Source: Candidatus Obscuribacterales bacterium (GTDB taxonomy: Bacteria; Cyanobacteriota; Vampirovibrionia; Obscuribacterales; Obscuribacteraceae). From it: DNA of 64,000 bases. Both the position numbers and the translations under genes were made by a program. Location: assembly GCA_019745415.1 (NCBI GenBank), contig JAIETF010000037.1, forward strand, positions 62,001-126,000. The letters run 5' to 3'. Positions 17,126-24,954 of this stretch are shown one piece after another. The first letter of the stretch is position 1. Every line of letters starts with the position of its first letter. The notes below the pieces were generated by a model that was not told the origin of the DNA, did not search any database, and saw nothing but the letters and a program-made list of their open reading frames with translations.

Positions 17126-18943
17126 GTGGAAAACAGTAAGAGCAAAGACCCTATCTCTAAGTTTTTCAAACTTGCATTTGAGAGCAGGCGAGCTTATGTC
17201 TTTCTCTTGCAGTTGATTCTCTTTCCTGTCTTCATTGCCCTTGGTCTGGCTATGCCGGCGCTGAAACCGGCATTTACCGGCTCGGTCAGTCAAGCCATCA
17301 CTGCCTTGATAGAACCTTCTATCGACTCTTCCATCGCTCTTTATTGGATCGCCCTGGCCGCGGTGGCAAGCAGTTTGGTAATTCGCAATCTGCGCACTTA
17401 TTATGATGGTGAACAACTGAGTGTGAAATTGGCTATCTATGAAGCCGGCTATCACTTCTTGATGCTCTATATCGTGGCCACGCGCACTCTGCAGTTACAA
17501 CCAATCGGCGACGATGCCTTTATCGACTATCGTTATGCCGAACACTGGTTGTCTGGTCAAGTCGACTACAATCCGGGCGAGAAGGTGATGGGTTTTACCG
17601 CCCATTTGCATGTCGCATTTCTCTCTTTGCTGGCAATCTTACGCGGCTTGCTTCCCCTCGATAAGCTCTCTATATTGGCTAATTGTTTTCTGCAATGTCT
17701 TTCTCTCTCTTATCTACTCAGGCTGCTTCGTCTCACCGTTCACAATCCTTTGCTTGCCCTCGCCGGCGGTATCATATTTTCGCTCAGCGTCTTTGAGATG
17801 GTGGGCTCGGCTATCGGCAAAGAACAGCCTCTAGGCGTACTTCTCATCTTAATCAACCTCTTAGCCTATACTCGCAAGCAAGCAGGCATTTTTGCTTATT
17901 CATCGGCGGCATTAGCCGTGGTCAGACCTGAGGCTGCTTTGTGGTTCCTTTTGGCGGTTCTCTTTTCTTGGCGGCGTTTTAAACTAAAGAGCTTCAACCA
18001 ACTAGTTTCTTTCTGGCTAATACCTGCGGCCTTGCTGCTCATTTATCATCTCTGGCTCTTTGCTTATTTCGGTTCACCTTTCCCCCATGCAGCCATTGTC
18101 AAATCGCAGATTTATACAAAGCGAGCTGTACCTTATGCCGCCTTTGTCGAATTAGTAAGACATTTGGCTGTGGGGGTTTGCGGGCTTTCTAGTTTTGAGC
18201 AGATTTATTCAATCAGCAATAACATCCTAATTCTATTTCCTCTGGGTATTCTGATCTTGGTCTTGGCTCTTCGCCTCAAGGCTTTTCCAGCCTTCAGGCT
18301 TTATGCCTTGGCTATGTTCTTGGTCTTTCTTTTCTATGCTCTGCCTAATAGCTGGATCTTCAATTGGTATCTTCTCTGGTTCGCTCTTTTGCCGCCGCTT
18401 TTGACCGTTTATCTTGCTTCTCTGCTTTCCACTCATCGCCGCCGGTGGTTGCGAGTCTTGGCACCGATCCTCTTGGGCTATGTCATCTTTGCTCAGATTT
18501 CTACTTATCCTAATAAGCAGTTTGCCATGCCCTGCCCATTCTTTCTCTACCAGGCGGAATGGGGGCGCTTTGCTATTTACCGCCAGATTGGGCGCCAGAT
18601 CAAAGAATTAGCCGCCCCTGGCGACCTGGCGGCAGTAACTGAGCCGGGTCTGGTCGGCTTCTATTACGGCGGACCTATCCTCGATTTAGGTGGTTTGATA
18701 TCTGATAATGTGGTTTCTTGTTATCCGCCTAAAGCGCGGCAAGAGTCGCCTGACTTGCTCTATGCGCCTCCGGTTTCGGCTCTTACAAAATTTCGTCCGC
18801 GTTTTCTTTGCTTCCAAGATGGTCTTGTTACCCGCGACTTTTTGGAGAGTTCTGAGCTAAAAGAGCACTATCGCTTGGTTGCTTTTTATCCCCTGCCAAT
18901 CTATAGAGCCACTGGTCTTTATTTATATCAACGCAGCGATTGA
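17126..18943 (+). CDS. GT-C glycosyltransferase, AftB-like DDAxIxxRYA family
   Basis: A 605-residue multi-pass membrane protein. After the third helix it has IGDDAFIDYRYAEHWLSGQ, VDYNPGEKVMGFTAHLHV, the signature of GT-C enzymes related to mycobacterial AftB (typical form DDA-I-FRYA-NL-G-GL-FN-GE-VEG-T). The paired Asp residues are the expected catalytic acid/base site. The C-terminal 150 residues form a soluble extracytoplasmic domain. GTG start; no strong ribosome-binding site is seen, but the gene follows the His-rich membrane protein by only 3 bp and is probably coupled. The transferred sugar is unknown. Confidence 0.7.
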   Translation: MENSKSKDPISKFFKLAFESRRAYVFLLQLILFPVFIALGLAMPALKPAFTGSVSQAITALIEPSIDSSIALYWIALAAVASSLVIRNLRTYYDGEQLSVKLAIYEAGYHFLMLYIVATRTLQLQPIGDDAFIDYRYAEHWLSGQVDYNPGEKVMGFTAHLHVAFLSLLAILRGLLPLDKLSILANCFLQCLSLSYLLRLLRLTVHNPLLALAGGIIFSLSVFEMVGSAIGKEQPLGVLLILINLLAYTRKQAGIFAYSSAALAVVRPEAALWFLLAVLFSWRRFKLKSFNQLVSFWLIPAALLLIYHLWLFAYFGSPFPHAAIVKSQIYTKRAVPYAAFVELVRHLAVGVCGLSSFEQIYSISNNILILFPLGILILVLALRLKAFPAFRLYALAMFLVFLFYALPNSWIFNWYLLWFALLPPLLTVYLASLLSTHRRRWLRVLAPILLGYVIFAQISTYPNKQFAMPCPFFLYQAEWGRFAIYRQIGRQIKELAAPGDLAAVTEPGLVGFYYGGPILDLGGLISDNVVSCYPPKARQESPDLLYAPPVSALTKFRPRFLCFQDGLVTRDFLESSELKEHYRLVAFYPLPIYRATGLYLYQRSD

Positions 18944-18958
18944 ACAAAAGACGAGAAT

Positions 18959-20017
18959 CTAGCTGCCTTGTTCGGCTGCTTGTTTTAAAAGGCTCTTGTC
19001 TTTCATCGTGATCGGCAAGGCGAATGCCTGGGCTATGCTTTCGGGGCTCGGGCCGACTATGTCTATGTCTTTTTCTTCGATATTGCCGACCACTTGTCCG
19101 GCCATCTTTATATAGGGCAGTTCATGGGGATCGAGTTTGAGCATGCGGGCGCAGGTGGCATCTACTGCTGCTAAATCTTCACCGATGACGACATAGCCGA
19201 ACGGGCGGGCGGTGCCGTTAATTGGGCCATCGCCTTCCATGGCGATGATACCGTCTACAATAGCCAGCTTTGGTTTGACCAAGTGTTGCAGGTCTAAGAT
19301 TGAATGGGGAATGCCCTTTATGTGCAGCATGTTTTTAGGCCAACCGTATTTGCGCCCGGGCACAGTGCCGAAGAGGTTTTTCATGCTGCAAGTCATGCCT
19401 ACCCAGTGGTGTGTTTTTAGTTTGGGAATGCTGACTACGGCATCGGCCTGCACGATTGTTTTAGGCAAATAAAAGGGATTGAGCTCATTTAAGCCGTCTG
19501 AATTATCTACCGCTTCAATGTCGTCTAGATTGAGATCGACATAACGAAGGCCGGCATCTTTAATCACTTTGCCCAGCCCCGTCACGTCAAGCAGATACTC
19601 GGTGTCTCTCATATGTCCGGGGCCTTCAGCTACGGTTATCTCGCGGGCGCCCAGGCTCTTTACCAATTCTATAGAGGCTTTCAGTACAGCCGGATTAGTC
19701 GTTACCGGAGTATTTTCTCTAAATTCCACCATATTGGGCTTGAGCACGACATGCTGATTCTTGAAGTCGGGAAGCTTTACTTGCTTGAGCATCTCTTGCC
19801 AGAGTGAGAAGAGATCATCGCTGTATTCTTTGCAGGGCACTATTGCCACTTGCGAGCGCCCTTGTCTTTTGCGAGCTAGTTGAGCTGCTGTTAGTTCGGT
19901 CGGCAATTCACGATTGAGTTTGCTGGGGGCGCAGCCGGCTAAGCTGGCTGCAGCAACAGCCATGGTGGTATAGGTGAGAAACTCTCTTCTTGTGGCTTTA
20001 TCTTTTTCTTCGTCCAA
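18959..20017 (-). CDS. DUF362 domain protein with Tat/lipoprotein signal
   Basis: A 352-residue exported protein. The N-terminus TRREFLTYTTMAVAAASLAGC combines a twin-arginine-like motif with a lipobox (LAGC, Cys29), so it is probably a Tat-exported lipoprotein. The rest is a DUF362 domain: NQHVVLKPNMVE, VTTNPAVLKASIELVKSLGA, VAEGPGHM and VSIPKLKTHHWVGMTCSMKNLFG all match the family. Some DUF362 proteins carry iron-sulfur clusters, but no ferredoxin-type Cys cluster is present here. TTG start with AAGGAAG upstream. It lies 28 bp after the terpenoid-cyclase-like gene on the same strand, and the two probably act together. Confidence 0.85.
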   Translation of the reverse strand: MDEEKDKATRREFLTYTTMAVAAASLAGCAPSKLNRELPTELTAAQLARKRQGRSQVAIVPCKEYSDDLFSLWQEMLKQVKLPDFKNQHVVLKPNMVEFRENTPVTTNPAVLKASIELVKSLGAREITVAEGPGHMRDTEYLLDVTGLGKVIKDAGLRYVDLNLDDIEAVDNSDGLNELNPFYLPKTIVQADAVVSIPKLKTHHWVGMTCSMKNLFGTVPGRKYGWPKNMLHIKGIPHSILDLQHLVKPKLAIVDGIIAMEGDGPINGTARPFGYVVIGEDLAAVDATCARMLKLDPHELPYIKMAGQVVGNIEEKDIDIVGPSPESIAQAFALPITMKDKSLLKQAAEQGS

Positions 20018-20045
20018 TTTTTTCTTCCTTAGTGCTTTGACAAAT

Positions 20046-21014
20046 CTAGAAAAAGAGCGGCGACTTTTCTTGAAGATGCGCAGACAAGGCCAGTGTGCTC
20101 AAGGCGGTTGTGGTGATATTAGCCGTGAAGTTGCCATCTTTTTCTTGGCGGGCCAGCAAAAACTGTATTTCTCTTCGGCAATCTCGACCGTAAGCGGAAA
20201 GGGCTAAAATACTCATGGCTAGAGATAACGAAGATGTATCTTTTGCCGCCCAGCTCTGAAGATATTCTAAACCAGCCTCAACTTTTGCTTCCTTTTTCCG
20301 GGCTTGTAAGGCAAGCAGTGCCTCGGCCGTCGTCAGTCGATAGGCGGGCAATGGTGCACCAAGGGTGATATCATTGCCGTGATTCCAACCCCCGCCTTTA
20401 CAAGCATGGTCTAGAATAAAGTCTTCGGCTTTGCCTAGAGCCAGCTCTATGTCTACTTTATTGCGTTCCGGTCGTTTGGGAATTTGCAAAGCTAAAAGGG
20501 CATAGGCGGTTGGCTCGATCCAGTGAAAGCAATCTGGATCCCAGGGCCAGCCGCGATCTTTATTGAGAGCGCCTGAGCCTTTTGAAACAAGGGTGACAAG
20601 GCGAGTGGCCGGTTTGGCAAAGTAGCGAGAGTCGAGGAGATATTCAAAAGCAAAATTGATGCTCTGTTTAGCTGTGCTCTTGCTTGGCGTTTGAATTTGA
20701 TCTAGAGCGCGCAAGGTCATGAGCGCCGGAGCCGAAGTCCAGTCCGAGCGGCCTGCTCCTGGTTTCGTCGACCAACCGCCGTCTTGGTTCTGACTATCTA
20801 AAAGGAATTGTTTGATTGCTAAGGCCGCCTTCAGCGCGGCATCATCTGCATATGTAGAGAGAGCCAGACCGGTCCAAGCGCTGGCTTCGGTGGAAGGATC
20901 TTCCTTTTCTTTTGCATAAGTAAGGAAGAGAGATTGATCACCGCGAGCTGCTGCCAGCAGATAGCTTTTGCTCCTGTTTAGCGCTTCTGTGAGGTTTTCC
21001 TGTATATCCGCCAT
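20046..21014 (-). CDS. Terpenoid-cyclase / prenyltransferase-like alpha-toroid repeat protein
   Basis: A 322-residue protein made of paired helices with QW-like repeats such as FLLDSQNQDGGWSTKPG, CFHWIEPTAYALLAL, CKGGGWNHGN and LLARQEKDGNFTANITTTAL. This is the alpha-alpha toroid of squalene-hopene cyclases and protein prenyltransferases. It is about half the size of a full cyclase, and the DxDD protonation motif is not seen, so it is probably not a triterpene cyclase. No export signal is visible. It is first in a two-gene unit with the DUF362 lipoprotein; similar pairs could modify or recognise a lipid or peptide, which is speculation. Confidence 0.7.
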   Translation of the reverse strand: MADIQENLTEALNRSKSYLLAAARGDQSLFLTYAKEKEDPSTEASAWTGLALSTYADDAALKAALAIKQFLLDSQNQDGGWSTKPGAGRSDWTSAPALMTLRALDQIQTPSKSTAKQSINFAFEYLLDSRYFAKPATRLVTLVSKGSGALNKDRGWPWDPDCFHWIEPTAYALLALQIPKRPERNKVDIELALGKAEDFILDHACKGGGWNHGNDITLGAPLPAYRLTTAEALLALQARKKEAKVEAGLEYLQSWAAKDTSSLSLAMSILALSAYGRDCRREIQFLLARQEKDGNFTANITTTALSTLALSAHLQEKSPLFF

Positions 21015-21515
21015 GTTCTCTATTATCTATTATTAAGCCGTGTTAAGTATGTTCGGAACAAATATTTGCCAGTGTCTGGGGATTTTTCAAGAAAGTCTGG
21101 TGAAATGTAGTCCGGGATACAGAAAGTTACCAGTTTTGCTCTAGGCAGCTCAAGCTTGTCAAGTTAGAATAATTAAGTGGCTCACATGAAGCGAGCGCAA
21201 TTACTAAGCAAATTGACCAGCTAAAAATATCATCAATAGAGCTGTCGCTCGAATTGAGATTGAGTGAGCAAAGAGTTTTCCTGGTTGGGTGTTAGTTGAT
21301 TGAAATAACAGGGAATAACCGACGAGTGAGAATTGAGCGGAGGTGATTACAACAAAGATTTAGTTCGATTTTGATGTGGCTTTTGTTTGTTACTATTCGT
21401 TTTCACGGTTGTCATGGCATCTCAGAACTACAGCATTCGAAATTAGCTTCATTGCTTTAAATGTTTGAATGTTGTGTGTAATATGGTGCACTCATAGCCG
21501 TTGAAGGAGGTTTGC
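21015..21515. other. 500-bp intergenic region upstream of the pilin genes
   Basis: No convincing ORF. It separates the minus-strand prenyltransferase-like gene from the Tad operon and should hold both promoters. A possible -10 (TAATAT at 21479-21484) precedes the first pilin, but no well-spaced -35 was found. The ribosome-binding site AAGGAGG at 21504-21510 is strong and fixes the pilin start. Confidence 0.5.
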
Positions 21516-21722
21516 ATGAACGAGACGATTAATAAGTTTATCCAGGACGAATCCGGACAAGGTATTACTGAATATGGTGCCATCTTGGCATTCGTAGCTA
21601 TCCTTGTAGCCGTTGTGTTCTCCATCACCCAGGGCGCCCTGTCCGCTGCTATCTCGAAAGCGTTCTCCGCTGTAGTTAGCCAGCTCAACGCCTTGTCTTC
21701 GGCTGCTGGTAGCGCTAGCTGA
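21516..21722 (+). CDS. flp: Flp-type pilin
   Basis: A 68-residue prepilin. A short hydrophilic leader is followed by DESGQG/ITEYGAILAF; the slash marks the expected prepilin-peptidase site, with Glu at +3 and Tyr at +4 as in all Flp pilins. The hydrophobic helix (LAFVAILVAVVFSITQGAL) drives fibre packing. The ATG was chosen over a TTG 15 bases upstream because AAGGAGG overlaps that TTG and is ideally spaced from the ATG. It is first in the Tad cluster and is separated from the second pilin by a strong hairpin, which would make this the most abundant transcript. Confidence 0.92.
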   Translation: MNETINKFIQDESGQGITEYGAILAFVAILVAVVFSITQGALSAAISKAFSAVVSQLNALSSAAGSAS

Positions 21723-21832
21723 CCTGGATGTACTGGTAGGTTTCGCGAGAGATCTACTAAAGAGGTCTTCTCTAGAAATCAACTTGAGAGATCGACTTAT
21801 AGGTAGTAATCGTACCGAAATAGCATGCAATC

Positions 21833-21861
21833 GGTGGCAGGTGGTTGTTCCATCTGCCACC
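21833..21861 (+). terminator. Strong hairpin after the first pilin gene
   Basis: GGTGGCAGGTGG pairs with CCATCTGCCACC (12 bp with one G-U) around a TTGTT loop, followed by AATTGTTTTG. The tract is short, so partial termination or 3'-end protection of the pilin mRNA fits better than full termination. Confidence 0.7.
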
Positions 21862-21954
21862 AATTGTTTTGTCGGTTTAGTCTTTTCTTTAGTACTTTGA
21901 CCAGTATTTTCAAAGGTCCGATATATTTCGCACCGACCATGCGAGGGGAGCTAT

Positions 21955-22173
21955 ATGGTTGGGTTAGATGGAAAAGTAGTGCGCAGATTTTTCTCTGACG
22001 AATCAGGTCAGGGTATTACCGAATATGGTGCCATCATTGCTTTCGTTTCTTTACTAGTTGCACTGACTTTTTCTGCAGCCAATGGCTCATTGATGCCTGC
22101 TGTCTCAAGAGCATTCAGAGAAGTCAGCTCGCAGTTGAACGCATTGTCTTCGGCGGCCGCCAGTTCAAGCTGA
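21955..22173 (+). CDS. flp: Second Flp-type pilin
   Basis: A 72-residue paralogue of the upstream pilin, with a slightly longer leader (VGLDGKVVRRFFSDESGQG) and the same ITEYGAI cleavage context. The tail SQLNALSSAA is shared by both; the middle differs (LVALTFSAANGSLMPAVSRAF). GAGGGGAG precedes the ATG. It could be a minor pilin or a second major subunit. Confidence 0.9.
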   Translation: MVGLDGKVVRRFFSDESGQGITEYGAIIAFVSLLVALTFSAANGSLMPAVSRAFREVSSQLNALSSAAASSS

Positions 22174-22187
22174 CGCTTTGCAATTTG

Positions 22188-22229
22188 CTTATCAAGTGGG
22201 AAAGGGCTTTTTATCTTGCTCTTGATAAG
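22188..22229 (+). terminator. Inverted repeat after the second pilin gene
   Basis: CTTATCAAG (22188-22196) pairs with CTTGATAAG (22221-22229). The 24-base interior contains a smaller AAAGGGCTTT palindrome. No U-run follows, so the role (attenuation or mRNA stabilisation) is uncertain. Confidence 0.5.
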
Positions 22230-22564
22230 GGCGAAGTGACGTTTTGAAAAATTTTGCAAAAATCTTATGAAAGTAGATGAGGTTCAAATCGGCTAGTTAT
22301 CAGCAGCTCGAACCGTCTCTAAAGTCATTTGTCATGGGTTCCCGTTTGATGTCAGGATAATACAAATCTTGACACTTTGCGGGTCTTCAAGCTTCGCCGG
22401 GAAGCCAAGCGCTCCCGGTGCATGTAGACTTTGCTGGTTGAATTCTCGCTTCCAAGGGTAAAACTAATTTGGGTGCGGGCAAGGGCAGCCGTTGTCCTTG
22501 AATCACTGATGTGCGTTAATAGTAAGTGGTTAATCTTTCTCACTAGAAAGAAGGGGGAACCGTA
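22230..22564 (+). other. 335-bp leader of cpaB with possible RNA structure
   Basis: There is no ORF. Two modest hairpins are visible: CCGGGA/TCCCGG around 22397 and AAGG-CA/TG-CCTT around 22482. They could belong to a structured leader, but no known riboswitch consensus was recognised. AGAAGGGGG supplies the cpaB ribosome-binding site. Confidence 0.35.
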
Positions 22565-23539
22565 ATGAACCCATTACGAGCGTTATTTCTACAACTATCT
22601 CGAATGCCTCCAGCATTGATGCTGGTTCTTATTATTGGTTTGGCTGTTTTGATCACAATGATGGTCACCAGCAGCCAGCAACAACAAGAAGCAGCATTGA
22701 AGCAGAAAGAGAACGACCTGATCGCGAAAATGTCCGCGAAAGGTAAGGTAGTGTATGCCATCAAGGACATCCCTGAAGGCTCCACAATTCCTGTCGAATC
22801 TCTGGAAGAAAAAGAAATCGAGCAGGCCAAAATCCCGCAAGATGCTCTTACTTCCGCTTCGCTCGCTGCTGGTCGTGTTGCCAAGTACGGTATTCAAACC
22901 GGACAGATCGTTTCCCAGCATGACCTTGCTCCGCAAGGTATCTCGCTTGGATTCGAAGCTCGCCTGAAAGAGGGCATGAGAGCTGTCACCTTCGCAGTTG
23001 ACAGCAACTCTGGGGTTGCCGGTTTCGTAACTCCCGAAAGCCATGTTGATATCATCTCCATGGTTGGTGCGGGTTCCGACACTAAAGTCGCTCCTATCCT
23101 CTCTGACGTCGAGGTCATCGCCTGCGGTCAGATGTACCAGAAAGCTCCCGGCGGCACCGCTGCCGTACCGGCTTCTTCTGTTACCGTATCGCTTTCACCG
23201 GAAGATAGCGCCAAGCTTATTAAAGCTATCTCTGCCAGCAAGCTCTACCTGACTCTCAGAAATGACAAGGACCATACTCCAGTAGCTACGGTTGATGTTG
23301 GATCACTTTTTGTTAAGCCTCCGTCTAAAAACGAAGGTGGCGGTGGTGATACTTCCATAGCGGCCCTGCCGCCTCCGTCCGCTCTGCCTCCGCCCCCACT
23401 GCCCGGCGCCCCTGATGCGGGCCCGATGCCGATGGGTGGACCTGGTATGGCTCCCATGGCACCTCCGCCTCCTCCGCTCCACGAAATCGAAATCTGGTCC
23501 GGAAACAAGAAGGATGTGCTCTCGGTTCCTAAATCCTAG
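22565..23539 (+). CDS. cpaB: CpaB / RcpC, Tad pilus assembly protein
   Basis: A 324-residue protein with one N-terminal membrane helix (ALMLVLIIGLAVLITMMV) and a SAF-like domain (VVYAIKDIPEGSTIPVESLEEKEI, then TGQIVSQHDL). The RcpC domain follows (GMRAVTFAVDSNSGVAGFVTPESHVDIISM). CpaB is an extracytoplasmic Tad component that usually partners the CpaC secretin. The C-terminus is unusual: a Gly/Pro/Met-rich stretch of about 60 residues (PPPSALPPPPLPGAPD) before a final EIEIWSGNKKDVL segment. No cpaC or cpaD gene is next to it. It heads the machinery part of the operon. Confidence 0.9.
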   Translation: MNPLRALFLQLSRMPPALMLVLIIGLAVLITMMVTSSQQQQEAALKQKENDLIAKMSAKGKVVYAIKDIPEGSTIPVESLEEKEIEQAKIPQDALTSASLAAGRVAKYGIQTGQIVSQHDLAPQGISLGFEARLKEGMRAVTFAVDSNSGVAGFVTPESHVDIISMVGAGSDTKVAPILSDVEVIACGQMYQKAPGGTAAVPASSVTVSLSPEDSAKLIKAISASKLYLTLRNDKDHTPVATVDVGSLFVKPPSKNEGGGGDTSIAALPPPSALPPPPLPGAPDAGPMPMGGPGMAPMAPPPPPLHEIEIWSGNKKDVLSVPKS

Positions 23540-23554
23540 TAAGTAAGAACGAAA

Positions 23555-23594
23555 CGGTTGGCAGTCGAAGATTCAATCTGAAGGCTGCCAACCG
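23555..23594 (+). terminator. Hairpin 1 between cpaB and cpaE
   Basis: CGGTTGGCAG (23555-23564) pairs perfectly with CTGCCAACCG (23585-23594) across a 20-base loop. Its arms share the GGTTGGC/GCCAACC core with the next hairpin, so alternative pairings between the two are possible. Confidence 0.65.
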
Positions 23595-23643
23595 GTTCTA
23601 TCTACTAAGATGCGGGTGAAACAGGTAGAGACTCTACGGACCG

Positions 23644-23667
23644 GCCAACCATATTGGTTGGCTTTTT
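23644..23667 (+). terminator. Rho-independent-type terminator between cpaB and cpaE
   Basis: GCCAACCA-TAT-TGGTTGGC is followed at once by TTTTT, the standard intrinsic-terminator layout. It is in the middle of the Tad cluster, so it should reduce expression of the motor genes relative to cpaB and the pilins, unless antitermination or a second promoter operates. Confidence 0.75.
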
Positions 23668-23759
23668 GAATCTACGAATAGATGTACTAAGTGACTAAAA
23701 CCGATATGCTGGGTAAAACCTAGCTAGGGCTGTAGGAAAAGGGAGAAAAAGCTGATCTT

Positions 23760-24941
23760 ATGAAACTGACCACACTGCTCGTTTGCGACGCTGGACTTGA
23801 TAAGCGCCAGACAATTGAAGATTTGATTCACAGCCAACCGTCGCTGGCTCTCGTCAGCACCGTTTCTGGAAGCATGGCCCGCGAACAAATAGGCAGCTTG
23901 CACCCGAAACTGGTATGGATCGAGCTTAGCCCGGCTCCAGTACGCGGTCTTTCGCTCTTGGCGGAACTGCGCGAAACTTTCCCGCAACTTTATTTCTTCG
24001 TCAGCTACGAAGTTCCAGATCCGGAACTGATTCGTACCGCTTACCGTCTCGGTGCATCCGACTTCCTCGATGCCGAACGCTGGCGCACTGACTTGCCTGC
24101 CGCTGTGCAGAGCATCCAACTCAAGCACCAATCAGAATCAGTCTCGACTGCCGCTGGTAAAGTGATCGGCGTATTCAGCCCGACAGGCGGTATCGGTGCC
24201 ACCACTATCTGTACCAACCTTGCCGGTTATCTGGGCAAGTATGGCGAAACTTGCATCGTCGACCTCGACCTGCAGTTCGGTATGGTTTCGCACTATCTCA
24301 ACCTCGAGCCGTCATTCAGCTTGAGCACAATCGACTTTTCACACACCAACTTCGACGCCACCTATCTGCGTAACCTGATGACTCGTTACGACGATAAGTT
24401 GAGCATCCTGGCAGCACCGCCCGAGCTTGAAGACATCGGCGACATCTATGCTGCTCAAGTACAGGAAATCCTGTACACATCCAAGCAAGAGTTCCGCTTC
24501 ACAGTGGTCGATCTTCCCAAGAACTTGCTTGACGAACGTGCTATCGCCACCCTCGACCTGGCCGACCATGTGCTTGTCGTAACCGAGTACAACTGGGCTG
24601 CCATCTTGAATGCTAGAAAGTGTCTCGATACTTTCAAAGCACACTACAACCAAGAAAAACTGCTTCTAGTAGTTAACAGGTCGGAGTGGTTGCCCCAAGA
24701 CGTTCTTAGCGAATGCCGCGCCAACCTCAACTACCCGGTATTCCACGAAATTCCAAACGACACCAAGACAGCTAAATGGGTCAACAACCAGGGGCAAATA
24801 GCTCCCGGTCACACTCCTCTCGGCAAAGGTCTTGACTCTCTCGCCCGGAGGTTGGCTGGCGGCGAGCAGCTCCTTCTGACTCAAAAGGATGAAAAAGGCG
24901 GCGGCTTCAAGCTTCCTGCTATCTTCGGCAAACGTAAATAA
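23760..24941 (+). CDS. cpaE: CpaE / TadZ, ParA-like ATPase of the Tad pilus
   Basis: A 393-residue protein: an N-terminal degenerate receiver domain (residues 1-115, TTLLVCDAGLDKRQTIEDLI) joined to a MinD/ParA-type ATPase. The P-loop is VFSPTGGIGATTICTNLA (residues 138-155), in which the deviant Walker A signature Lys is replaced by Pro-Thr. CIVDLDLQFGMVSHYLN is the A' motif and VVDLPKNLLDE the Walker B region. TadZ/CpaE proteins place the pilus machine at the pole or envelope. The odd Walker A may weaken ATP hydrolysis, as in other TadZ proteins. cpaF follows after 13 bp. Confidence 0.88.
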   Translation: MKLTTLLVCDAGLDKRQTIEDLIHSQPSLALVSTVSGSMAREQIGSLHPKLVWIELSPAPVRGLSLLAELRETFPQLYFFVSYEVPDPELIRTAYRLGASDFLDAERWRTDLPAAVQSIQLKHQSESVSTAAGKVIGVFSPTGGIGATTICTNLAGYLGKYGETCIVDLDLQFGMVSHYLNLEPSFSLSTIDFSHTNFDATYLRNLMTRYDDKLSILAAPPELEDIGDIYAAQVQEILYTSKQEFRFTVVDLPKNLLDERAIATLDLADHVLVVTEYNWAAILNARKCLDTFKAHYNQEKLLLVVNRSEWLPQDVLSECRANLNYPVFHEIPNDTKTAKWVNNQGQIAPGHTPLGKGLDSLARRLAGGEQLLLTQKDEKGGGFKLPAIFGKRK

Positions 24942-24954
24942 AGGCGGTTAGAAA

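Noticed and set aside
22230..22564. Cyclic-di-GMP riboswitch upstream of cpaB
   Set aside because: Position and GC-rich hairpins are suggestive, but the conserved GEMM motifs are not present.
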